A stretch of DNA of 52,921 bases from an uncultured Lachnospiraceae bacterium (GTDB lineage: Bacteria; Bacillota; Clostridia; Lachnospirales; Lachnospiraceae), in assembly GCA_946538525.1 (NCBI GenBank), contig CAMNGU010000004.1, positions 1-52,921 on the forward strand, in the 5' to 3' direction. Shown piece after piece: positions 16,359 through 24,942 of the stretch. The position numbers and the translations under genes are program-made. The notes under the pieces were generated by a model. It was not told the DNA's origin. It saw only the letters and a list, made by a program, of their open reading frames with translations, and did not search any database. Positions within the stretch are counted from its first letter, which is position 1. Each line of letters begins with the position of its first letter.

Positions 16359-17528
16359 TTATTCTTTGGAGATGACAATCTTTCCATCCACAACATCGAT
16401 CTTAACTCTGTTAGAATCAATACCAACCGCTTCTCTCATTTCTGCTGAAAGTCTTACTCGGCCAGCCTTATCAAGAATTGAGAACTCTTCATGTGAATCA
16501 TCTTCTGAAGATGATACTCCAGTTCCCGCTCCCAGTCCGGATGAAGCTGCCACGGCTGCGGCTGCGCTATTCATTTCCTCTTTAAGAACGGTCTCACCAG
16601 CTTCAATCTTCTTCTTATATTCTTCCTTGATAATTCTCTCAGAACTTATCTTTCCATCTGATATCATTACAACTCGGTCTACTCTATCAGCTAGGCTGAT
16701 ATCGTGAGTAACGATGATGATGGTGATTCCCAGCTTTCTATTGATATCGCGGAAAAGGTCCTGAAGCATGATGGAGGTCTTTCTATCTACCGCACCAGTT
16801 GGCTCATCCATAAGTAGCAGCTCTGGCTCATTTACCAGTGCTGTTGCTATGGCTACTCTCTGCTGCTCACCACCCGACAGCTGCATCGGGAAGCTCTTCT
16901 CCTTATGAGCAAGCCCTACTGCATCCAGCATCTTTTTTGCCCGTTCTCTCTTTTCTTTCTTACTTAGATTGGAGAACAGAAGAGGCATCTCGACATTCTC
17001 AACAGCTGTCAAGTAATTAAGGAGGTTATCGGTGTTTTTCTGCCATACAAATCCTATATGGTCATTACGGAATTTAGCTAGTTGTTTTTCACTAAGCTCC
17101 GCAATATTAACACCGTCATATGCAACATAACCAGCGCTTGGTTTATCAAGTGCACCCAGCATGTTAAGAAGAGTGGATTTTCCGCTACCAGATTTTCCAA
17201 TAATTGCAGTCAGTTCACCCTTCTCAATCTCAAGGTCAAGTCCCTGTAGAGCCATAACCTCGATACCCTCTGATTTGAATATTCGAACCAGACTGTCGCA
17301 TTTGATGTAAGGAACATGTTCGTCTTCACCCTCTTTATTTTCAAATGGAGATGGAGCAATCTGATCAACAGGTTGACTCGATTCTTCCATAATAGGATTT
17401 GGAGTTGCCTGCTCATCTGGTTGACTAGGTTCACTCACCATAAGATTAGGATCCGGCTCATTCACTGGTGCTGTCCCCTCAGAAATATTCTTATCTATTA
17501 TATTTTTATTCTTTTCAAATATTTTCAT
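16359..17528 (-). CDS. ABC transporter ATPase with AbrB-like C-terminal domain
   Basis: The 389-residue protein has three parts. Residues 1-72 are a Pro/Glu/Ser-rich tail with repeats such as EPSQP and ESSQP. Residues 73-300 are a MacB/LolD-type ATPase (Walker A GKSGSGKST at 111-119, signature LSGGEQQ, Walker B LLLMDEPTGAVD, H-loop VTHD). After an Ala/Ser linker, residues 347-389 (FSILDKAGRVRLSAEMREAVGI) match the SpoVT/AbrB swapped-hairpin fold. It is the last gene of the efflux operon and should energise the FtsX-type permease. The AbrB-like tail may dimerise the ATPase or bind DNA; which is unknown. Confidence 0.88.
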   Translation of the reverse strand: MKIFEKNKNIIDKNISEGTAPVNEPDPNLMVSEPSQPDEQATPNPIMEESSQPVDQIAPSPFENKEGEDEHVPYIKCDSLVRIFKSEGIEVMALQGLDLEIEKGELTAIIGKSGSGKSTLLNMLGALDKPSAGYVAYDGVNIAELSEKQLAKFRNDHIGFVWQKNTDNLLNYLTAVENVEMPLLFSNLSKKEKRERAKKMLDAVGLAHKEKSFPMQLSGGEQQRVAIATALVNEPELLLMDEPTGAVDRKTSIMLQDLFRDINRKLGITIIIVTHDISLADRVDRVVMISDGKISSERIIKEEYKKKIEAGETVLKEEMNSAAAAVAASSGLGAGTGVSSSEDDSHEEFSILDKAGRVRLSAEMREAVGIDSNRVKIDVVDGKIVISKE

Positions 17529-17540
17529 ATTTCTTACCTT

Positions 17541-17630
17541 AAAAAAATTTATTCTAATAGATTACTCTAATAGATTATTATAAATAATAAAACTAATAGA
17601 TTATCTTAAAATATTATTCTAATAGACTAT
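17541..17630. repeat. Degenerate 13-bp tandem repeat
   Basis: CTAATAGATTA occurs at 17554, 17567 and 17593, and CTAATAGACTA at 17619: offsets of 13, 26 and 26. Weaker copies fill the 17580 and 17606 positions. The array takes up most of the gap between the two ATPase genes. It is AT-only and would give no stable hairpin. Confidence 0.7.
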
Positions 17631-17659
17631 TTTAAAAAGCTGATTTAATTTCAAAATAC

Positions 17660-18349
17660 TTACAACTGAATCAGTACATCTGCCAGCTCGGACAGACGAA
17701 CATCGTGGGTTGTCATTACTATTGAAAGATTCTCGGTTCTTGTCATATTCTTGAACAGCTCTGCGATATAGATACCTGTGGTTGTATCCAGCGCTCCAGT
17801 AGGCTCGTCGGCAAAGAGCAGTTCCGGCTTATGTGCCATAGCTCTCGCAATGGCGATTCTCTGCCTCTCACCACCAGACAGCTCCCCAGGAAAATGCTTC
17901 GCTCTATCTGAAAGTCCCACCTTTTCCAGCACTTCCTTAATTCTCTCATTTCGGTCGCCCTTATAGTAAGCTGTTCTAAGGCCGAAATCCACATTTTCAT
18001 AGGCTGTCATAACCGGGATAAGAGCTACTGACTGGAATACAAATCCAATCTTATATCTTCTAAGTTTTTCCTTTTCACTAATGCTCATCTTTGAATATTC
18101 AAAGTCACCATCCTGTGAATCGTGAAATGTGATCTCACCGGAAGTTACATCGTCCAGTGTACTGAGAAGATTCATAAATGTGGTCTTACCGGAACCAGAT
18201 CTCCCCATAAGCATGATCAGCTGTCCTCTTGGAAAGTCGTAGTTCACATGATCAAGAACAGTAAGCGTTTCACCACTTCCCAGGGGATAGGCTTTCACCA
18301 CATCACGAGCTGTTAATATGTTGTTATTTCCTGATATTTCCATATTCAT
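17660..18349 (-). CDS. ABC transporter ATPase, MacB/LolD type
   Basis: The 229-residue protein is a normal-length ATPase for FtsX-type exporters: Walker A MGRSGSGKTT near 50, Q-loop VFQSVALIP, signature LSGGERQR, Walker B LLFADEPTGALD and H-loop TTHD. It lies between the permease gene and the second ATPase gene of the operon. With two different ATPases and one permease, the transporter could use a heterodimer, or the AbrB-fused copy could be regulatory. AAGGAAA precedes the start; ATG codons at 18349 and 18343 are both possible. Confidence 0.93.
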   Translation of the reverse strand: MNMEISGNNNILTARDVVKAYPLGSGETLTVLDHVNYDFPRGQLIMLMGRSGSGKTTFMNLLSTLDDVTSGEITFHDSQDGDFEYSKMSISEKEKLRRYKIGFVFQSVALIPVMTAYENVDFGLRTAYYKGDRNERIKEVLEKVGLSDRAKHFPGELSGGERQRIAIARAMAHKPELLFADEPTGALDTTTGIYIAELFKNMTRTENLSIVMTTHDVRLSELADVLIQL

Positions 18350-18415
18350 TTTCCTTAAACAAGATTCTTCGCCTGGCCCATATAATTGAGCCAGACTCAG
18401 AATGATATTAATGAT

Positions 18416-21319
18416 TTAGTCATCACCAAGCTTCAGCGCTTCAGTGATATTCAGTCCTCTTACGATCTTTCTGATCCAGAATACGCATACTAATACAACA
18501 ACCAGAAGTACCAGCGCAAGTTTTATCATATCTCCACCGTAGGAGCTGATGAATACTGCAACATTATGCTTCTGTGGCAGGTAAACCGCTGCAAATAGTT
18601 TTACGAAGTACTTCGATGCCAGGGTTCCTGCAATTACTCCGGCGAAGATTGACATCAGCGACAGGAATATCTGTTCGATTCCTATCATCTTATTGATCTC
18701 GCCTCTACTGATACCCATAGCTCTGTAAATACCAAAGAGCAGTTCTCTGTCTCTAATAGATGTTATCCAGTAGATCATATAACCTATGATACAAAGTACA
18801 AGAGCTACAAGGAAGTCTGCTGTAAAGATACCATTTGTAATCTGAATAATAGCTGTAGACTTTTCTTTTCTTATTTCTTCTTTCCAGGAGGTAACCTTAT
18901 CCAAATATCTTGTACCTGAACCAAAGCTTTCGTTCACCACATCCTTAACTTCATCATAGCCTTCATCAGTCTTAACCCATACTTCGTAAGGAAGAACTGT
19001 TAATGAACTTGTAGCCAATCCATAGTTAATAACTGCCAGATAGTTTTCTTTTTCAACTACCTTTCCATTTTCATCTGTTACATATTTATACTTCACATAG
19101 CCTGGCCATGCATCAACAATAGCCACCACCTTTAGGTCTACTGTTGCATAAACATTGGTCTCGCCTGTAGCTGCTGGAGGCAGCTGCTCAATTACCATGT
19201 TGTCACCAACCTTAACCTCATACTTGTCAGCAAGACTCTTAGAGATAATAACACCCTCATTTTCTGCTGCAAGTGCATTCAGGTAGTTATACCAATGCTC
19301 TGGAGTAAGTCCATCCTTAAGGTTTGCTGTCTCACCAAATTCCTTTGTATTGATTGCCATCAGTGAAACATCGGAAAAGTCCTTTCCACCAGCTTTTATC
19401 TTGGTACGATCTGAATACATTACCTTAGTAACTGATGAAGCATGACCTTCATCCTTAAGTTTGAGATAATTCTCGTAGTCAGGTTCATTGTACTTCCAAA
19501 CTCGTTGTCCCGGAGGTCCCATAACTATCAGGTCCCAATGCTCCTTGATTCTCATGTCTGCACCACATTCATATTTCAGACGGTCTTCCTTATTGGCATT
19601 TATGGTTCTCGCCATATTTGCATTAAAGAGACTCATGGCAACAGTCATAACAAGGAATATTGATATTACTGCTGAAGCATTTCTAGTACGCATTATCTGC
19701 AGGAATCCTGCATATGTAACAGGCTGGAATCTCTTCTCACCCAGCTTATATACCAATTTTACAAAGTAGAAAATGATTCTCAGCATCAGCATTCCGCAGG
19801 CAAAGAGGAACAGCGTCGCATTTATGAAGATAACAGGATCTATTCCTTCACCATTCATTACGCTATTCGAAAGAAGTCCCAACTGCTTATTGTAGTTGAA
19901 CAGCAGATAGACAGACACTGCCAGAAGTGCCACATCCAGGAAATACTTCTCCCAAAATGGAGTAGCTGCTGTCTTTCTTCTTGTCTTTTTCTTCTTGAAG
20001 AAGATCAGTACAGGAAGCTCCATAACCATAACTGCTATAAGAGCTGCTGCAATGCCTGCAAGTACCATCCATATGTTGAATCTATAATCTCTTACACTTA
20101 TATCAGAGCTAAATGAGAATCCCATGAAGTCATCAACACTAGCAACCATCTTTCCAAAACCAAAGCCCACCAGAAGTCCTATAGGAAGACTGACTCCGGC
20201 AAGAATAAATGCCTGGATAATGTACATCACTATAAGTCTGGCTACGCTTAGACCTCTGCTTCTAAGTGTTGTCAGCTCCCCTGCTTCTGAATCGATAATT
20301 CTAAATGCGATCATTCCGATGAAGATAAGCACTAGAACGATAAGTGGAAGAACGATAACATAAAGCATCTGCTCTACAGATTTACTTCCTTCCTTAAATT
20401 CAGAAATGATTGGAGTAATATTTTCCTCCAGGTTCGCATCCTTACTTTTAAACTGTCTGATGATATTGTTAATATAAAAGACATTGCTAGGGTCAATATA
20501 TCTGTAATCGAAAGACTCATAACATTCTGTAGTTGTATCCTTCTCATATTTCATGAGGAAACTATCAAAGTCTTTCTTATCAACTATTGCAAATGTTCCG
20601 CATTCTTCAAGAGTTTTGTGCCAGAAATAATCATCAGCCTTTTCGGTAATGATTCCATTTACATAGAGTGTAATAACAGGATCATCACTTTCTTCTGCTC
20701 CGTACATTACCTTCTTAATATAGATAAGTTCTCCAGGAACCAAATTAAGCAAATCTGCTGTATACTGACCTACAAGACAAGGAATGGCATCTTCCGGAAT
20801 ATCTATTCCCTGATCTGTATACTCTGAGATATCCTCATATAGATCAGCTCCCTGAACTACATGATAGTGCTTTGACCATCCTTCCGGATCATCATCTGAT
20901 AGTAATCCATCGTCAATACATCCGAAACTTATTCGTCCGCTTCCATGGTATGAAAACTCTGCATCAACTGACCTATAATAGATAATTCTCTGGGACGAAA
21001 GAACTGGAAGTTCCAGATATTTGTTCCAAGAATCCTCATAACTCTTCATCCTGTCTGTGATGGTTTTAGTATTTCTCTGTTCATCAGGAAGATCCACCAA
21101 CTCTGTACCTTTTACTACATCCGATCTGTAAAGATAGGCTGGAAATCTTTGAGTCTGCTCCTGCTGTTTTGAAAAACCTCTCTGAATAAGCTTCATTCTT
21201 GAGCCATCTCTGAACATCATGATCATTGCGAATATCATGATAATAGAAATGTTACCAATCATGAGACACAGATAAAGTTTATACTTATTTTTAATTTTTG
21301 TAAGAATATACCTTATCAT
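18416..21319 (-). CDS. FtsX-family ABC transporter permease
   Basis: The 967-residue protein has one N-terminal helix (about 13-35), a large external domain (about 36-325), a block of helices near 330-440, two to three helices near 475-545, a second external domain (about 570-830), and three C-terminal helices (about 845-955). This is the duplicated FtsX/MacB-like layout of large Gram-positive permeases. The ATG overlaps the TGA of the upstream adaptor gene (ATGA), showing translational coupling. With the two ATPases it should form a lipoprotein- or peptide-handling exporter; the substrate is unknown. Confidence 0.9.
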   Translation of the reverse strand: MIRYILTKIKNKYKLYLCLMIGNISIIMIFAMIMMFRDGSRMKLIQRGFSKQQEQTQRFPAYLYRSDVVKGTELVDLPDEQRNTKTITDRMKSYEDSWNKYLELPVLSSQRIIYYRSVDAEFSYHGSGRISFGCIDDGLLSDDDPEGWSKHYHVVQGADLYEDISEYTDQGIDIPEDAIPCLVGQYTADLLNLVPGELIYIKKVMYGAEESDDPVITLYVNGIITEKADDYFWHKTLEECGTFAIVDKKDFDSFLMKYEKDTTTECYESFDYRYIDPSNVFYINNIIRQFKSKDANLEENITPIISEFKEGSKSVEQMLYVIVLPLIVLVLIFIGMIAFRIIDSEAGELTTLRSRGLSVARLIVMYIIQAFILAGVSLPIGLLVGFGFGKMVASVDDFMGFSFSSDISVRDYRFNIWMVLAGIAAALIAVMVMELPVLIFFKKKKTRRKTAATPFWEKYFLDVALLAVSVYLLFNYNKQLGLLSNSVMNGEGIDPVIFINATLFLFACGMLMLRIIFYFVKLVYKLGEKRFQPVTYAGFLQIMRTRNASAVISIFLVMTVAMSLFNANMARTINANKEDRLKYECGADMRIKEHWDLIVMGPPGQRVWKYNEPDYENYLKLKDEGHASSVTKVMYSDRTKIKAGGKDFSDVSLMAINTKEFGETANLKDGLTPEHWYNYLNALAAENEGVIISKSLADKYEVKVGDNMVIEQLPPAATGETNVYATVDLKVVAIVDAWPGYVKYKYVTDENGKVVEKENYLAVINYGLATSSLTVLPYEVWVKTDEGYDEVKDVVNESFGSGTRYLDKVTSWKEEIRKEKSTAIIQITNGIFTADFLVALVLCIIGYMIYWITSIRDRELLFGIYRAMGISRGEINKMIGIEQIFLSLMSIFAGVIAGTLASKYFVKLFAAVYLPQKHNVAVFISSYGGDMIKLALVLLVVVLVCVFWIRKIVRGLNITEALKLGDD

Positions 21320-23610
21320 TTCAGTATCTTATCTCCCACTTCTAATCCACTAAGAATATATTTTGTTCCTGTAGCTGATATTGAATCATATACGATTACA
21401 TATTCCTTCACATACTCTTCGCCTTCTAATTTCCAGACAAAGTGTTTTTCTTTCTGTGTCAGCTGATCAACCTCGGATTTTACTGCTTTCATAGGAACGG
21501 CTACAACCTGTCTCATTTCTCTTGCAGGAATTGTCAGCTCATTTCGAAGAAGATCCGTTTCTGTTATCTCTCCATCCATTTCCAGAATGCACTGATACTC
21601 GACATTCTTGTTAAATGGAGCTGAAAAAGTCACATGTGGTCTATCATCATCTGTAAAAAGCATAAATCTGTTTTTATTTCCATTTATTCCGATACAGGTT
21701 CCAGTCCAGGTTTTTAGATTCTTAACATCCTCTGCACTACCATCACCTTCCTGCTTATTAACCAATGTGACCTTCTGTCCCAGATAGGCCGTGTTAATAG
21801 GAGAAACAAGCCCCGGTTCTTCACTGATTATTGCCAAAAGCTTTGTATGATTTGGTTTATCATTTCTATAGGATTCTGTAAGTACATAAGAGCCCTTTTC
21901 AATCTTGGCATCATTATCGTGAACGATGGCTGCAATCTTTCCATCTCTTACTGCACTCTCCACATAATCTGAATGACCATCTACATAGGTTGTTCCTATA
22001 CGGATTTTTTCATATTCTTCCATCTTGATACTTCGGGTTGCATTATATTCAGCCTTTTCGTAACTCTCCTGAATATCCAGAGTATCTATATCACATTTTG
22101 TTCGTTCCGCAAGATACATATTTTCGTAAATGGCATCTGTACTTGTGCCCATATCTTCTGCAGTGAACATTTCTGCACCCTTTAGAATTTCCTCTAATTC
22201 TGCTCTGTTCTTATTATATGTATCTGAAGCTTCCTGCCGGGTTTTATCCAGATTCTCAATTGTGAGACGAGCCTCTTCAACATCTCCCTTACCTGCGTTT
22301 GAATCTACTGAGAAAAGTGCATCTCCCGCAGAAGCCATTCCAGTATTAGCGATTCTTGAAAAATCTCCGCTAATTTCTGAGGTATATATTTCATATTTCG
22401 GATATGCCAGATCTACTATCTTAGATGTACATTCCTCCACATAGTCAGATAGTTCAACCTCATAAATATCTTGTGAGCTCGGAATCATGGCACGGTTGTT
22501 ATAGAAGACCAATTCCCCTTCCTCAAGTCCGGAGATTACTTCTGTATAAAGACCATCTGTAACTCCCAACTCTATTATTCTTTTCTCATTTTTACCATCC
22601 GGGCCTTTTACATATACGAAGTTCTCACCACTATCCCGGTAGATTGAGTCATTTCCAACTGCCAACTGAGGAGCATCATCGCCTTCCAGGAAATACATAG
22701 GCATATCTGTGCCCATGATCAGTTGTCCCTCTTTGACATCAAAGGCCATTGGAGGATTCATCTGTACTGATAAAGCATAGGAAACTTCTTCGTTAGAGTA
22801 ATTCCTCTCGTCAATTTCAACCTTCTTACCATTTAGGTAAGTCCATTTACTCTTGTAGTTTTCAAATTCATACTTATTGATATTCTTGTCTTCAGCTTCT
22901 ATGTAAAGATCATCATAATCAGCTATTGTTACAATATTCTGATTTCCCGGAATCTCATTGGATTCTGTAAGATCTCTTACATAAACTACTGGACCTGAGA
23001 TTGGTGCAACAAATTCATTATTGCTCTGCTGCTCCGTAATCTCTGCAAGCTCTGATTTTAATGAACTGATATCTGCATCATAGACTGCCAGATTATATCT
23101 TTGATTCTCTCTCTCAACAGCAATCTCTTTGGTCTTCGTCTTTATTCCTTCTTCATTCTGCAGATATTCTTCAATCTTCAGCTCATAACCCATCTTCTCA
23201 ATACTTTTATCAGAAATATTTTTTTTATTACTACGCATTCTATTCAGTGAAGCTATCTGGGCATTTATGCTGGCTGCTCTTTCATCTAGAACAGCTGTAT
23301 TGACTCTGGCTATAACCTGACCAGCCTCAACATAGTCACCAACGCTTACCAATATTTCAGAAAGACTTACGGTCTTATCTGAATATACCGGATATTCCTT
23401 AGGTACCACATGGCCGTAGATCATCTCGATTTTTCCTACGGTCCTCTTGGATACAGGTCGATAAGCAGTAGCAATAGTGCTAGGCTCTATCAGCTCAGGA
23501 ATATCAGCTGACGCTTTTCCGCATCCGGAAAGCCCTGCCAGAAGCACTGTGATCTGGACCGCTACCAGAATGGTGCTCACTATTTTATTTTTCTTAAATA
23601 ACTTAATCAT
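21316..23610 (-). CDS. Large adaptor (membrane-fusion) lipoprotein, apparently two units fused
   Basis: The 764-residue protein starts with a signal peptide and lipobox (LAGLSGC, Cys30). Residues 60-380 form a full HlyD/MacA-type adaptor: lipoyl half-motif VGDYVEAGQVIARV, a coiled coil, the second half FVAPISGPVVYVRD, and the closing GLEEGELVFY domain. A second set of elements follows: another coiled coil (about 440-545), a beta domain, and a second closing domain (LSGLEVGDKILK). It is about twice the usual length of 350-400. It couples by ATGA overlap to the permease gene and probably forms the external part of the exporter. Confidence 0.85.
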   Translation of the reverse strand: MIKLFKKNKIVSTILVAVQITVLLAGLSGCGKASADIPELIEPSTIATAYRPVSKRTVGKIEMIYGHVVPKEYPVYSDKTVSLSEILVSVGDYVEAGQVIARVNTAVLDERAASINAQIASLNRMRSNKKNISDKSIEKMGYELKIEEYLQNEEGIKTKTKEIAVERENQRYNLAVYDADISSLKSELAEITEQQSNNEFVAPISGPVVYVRDLTESNEIPGNQNIVTIADYDDLYIEAEDKNINKYEFENYKSKWTYLNGKKVEIDERNYSNEEVSYALSVQMNPPMAFDVKEGQLIMGTDMPMYFLEGDDAPQLAVGNDSIYRDSGENFVYVKGPDGKNEKRIIELGVTDGLYTEVISGLEEGELVFYNNRAMIPSSQDIYEVELSDYVEECTSKIVDLAYPKYEIYTSEISGDFSRIANTGMASAGDALFSVDSNAGKGDVEEARLTIENLDKTRQEASDTYNKNRAELEEILKGAEMFTAEDMGTSTDAIYENMYLAERTKCDIDTLDIQESYEKAEYNATRSIKMEEYEKIRIGTTYVDGHSDYVESAVRDGKIAAIVHDNDAKIEKGSYVLTESYRNDKPNHTKLLAIISEEPGLVSPINTAYLGQKVTLVNKQEGDGSAEDVKNLKTWTGTCIGINGNKNRFMLFTDDDRPHVTFSAPFNKNVEYQCILEMDGEITETDLLRNELTIPAREMRQVVAVPMKAVKSEVDQLTQKEKHFVWKLEGEEYVKEYVIVYDSISATGTKYILSGLEVGDKILK

Positions 23611-23658
23611 TTCGTCTGCCTTTTCTCATATGATTTATATCTAAAAATTCACAGTTAT

Positions 23659-24870
23659 TTATTCTTCGGAGATTGACACCACATCGCCTTCCTCAAGGCC
23701 CTTGGTGATTACCGTATACTGTCCGACGGTATCTCCCACCTCAACCTCTATAGCTTTAAATAGGCCATCTTCCTGCTGAAGATGAACAAAGTATTGATCC
23801 TCATGCTGTATTACTGCTCTTTTATCTACATATATAGCATCCTTTATTTCCGGAAGCTCTTTATAAAGAACTAAGGATTTTTCTTTAAGCACTTCATTGT
23901 TTACCAGCTTGAAATATACCTTATCCGAGGTTATCAGTTTGCCCTGTCCAGTTGAGCCTGCGCTTTCTTCAGATGTATCCTCTGCATCTGTATCATCCTG
24001 AGCACTGGCATCTCCTGCACTGGCTGTGTCGCTGCCCACACCTCCTGGTCCTTCAATAACCTCAACCTGATACTCACTAACCATAGTCTTTGCTGTAAAT
24101 ACATCTCCCACATGGAATTCAAAATCCTCAGTAGCTGAACCGGTTGAATTCTTAGTTCTATCCATAATGTAGTAACCATCGTCATTTACTATCTTGACTA
24201 TAGGGCTACCTACTACTATAAATCCGTCCTTTACTGAAGGGTCCACATAGCTTACAACACCTTCAACTTCTGAGATTACATTTATCTTGTCATAGGTATC
24301 ATTTATATCCTGAATATATGTGTCTGCCAGGGAAATGTCATTTCCAAGAGAAACCATCTCATCAAAATAATCCAGTGACGGATCAATATCCATCAGCTTC
24401 TGATAGTGTTCCTTTTCCAACACCGACTTAGTTCTTCCTACAGTGCTCTGTCGGATCTGTTTTGTAAGACTTTCAGAGTCAAAGCTTAATATGGTATCAC
24501 CTACTGATACCTTGTCACCAACATCCACATTTAGTGACTTGAACTTGACCTTGTATTCCATCTCGATTGCTTCCATCTTGCTCTTCTCGATTCGCAGGAT
24601 GACCTCATTATATCCAGACAGGTTTATCTCCTGAGTATATGTTGGAGTCAAATCTCCCTTCTGAACAAAGACGGTATTCTGCTGCAATCTGGTATAGGTA
24701 ATGTCCCTTGCCGGTACCAGTGGATCCATATCAGAATTTCCACAACCGGAAAGCGCTAAAAGAGAGACCAGCAGGGTTCCTGCCAGCACTCTCTTCATCA
24801 TGTGCTTTGGAATATGCTTTGGAATTTGATTTGAAATAAAACCTTGCTTTTGCTCTTGTTTCCTAAACAT
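23659..24870 (-). CDS. Adaptor (membrane-fusion) lipoprotein
   Basis: The 403-residue protein has a basic N-terminus with a small repeat (IPKHIPKHMMKR), a signal peptide and lipobox (LLALSGC). It carries lipoyl half-motifs (VGDKVSVGDTILSFD), a short helical hairpin (about 140-190), the return strand VEGVVSYVDPSV, an acidic Ser/Asp/Ala linker (about 275-310), and a closing domain ending GLEEGDVVSISE. It is a MacA/HlyD relative of ordinary length and lies 48 bases before the fused adaptor in the same operon, so the exporter seems to have two different adaptors. Confidence 0.85.
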   Translation of the reverse strand: MFRKQEQKQGFISNQIPKHIPKHMMKRVLAGTLLVSLLALSGCGNSDMDPLVPARDITYTRLQQNTVFVQKGDLTPTYTQEINLSGYNEVILRIEKSKMEAIEMEYKVKFKSLNVDVGDKVSVGDTILSFDSESLTKQIRQSTVGRTKSVLEKEHYQKLMDIDPSLDYFDEMVSLGNDISLADTYIQDINDTYDKINVISEVEGVVSYVDPSVKDGFIVVGSPIVKIVNDDGYYIMDRTKNSTGSATEDFEFHVGDVFTAKTMVSEYQVEVIEGPGGVGSDTASAGDASAQDDTDAEDTSEESAGSTGQGKLITSDKVYFKLVNNEVLKEKSLVLYKELPEIKDAIYVDKRAVIQHEDQYFVHLQQEDGLFKAIEVEVGDTVGQYTVITKGLEEGDVVSISEE

Positions 24871-24942
24871 TTTCTTATTTCCTTATTTTATTTATAGTTT
24901 ATTTATTATCTTTTTTATATTCTTCAATTTTTTTCTGAATAT

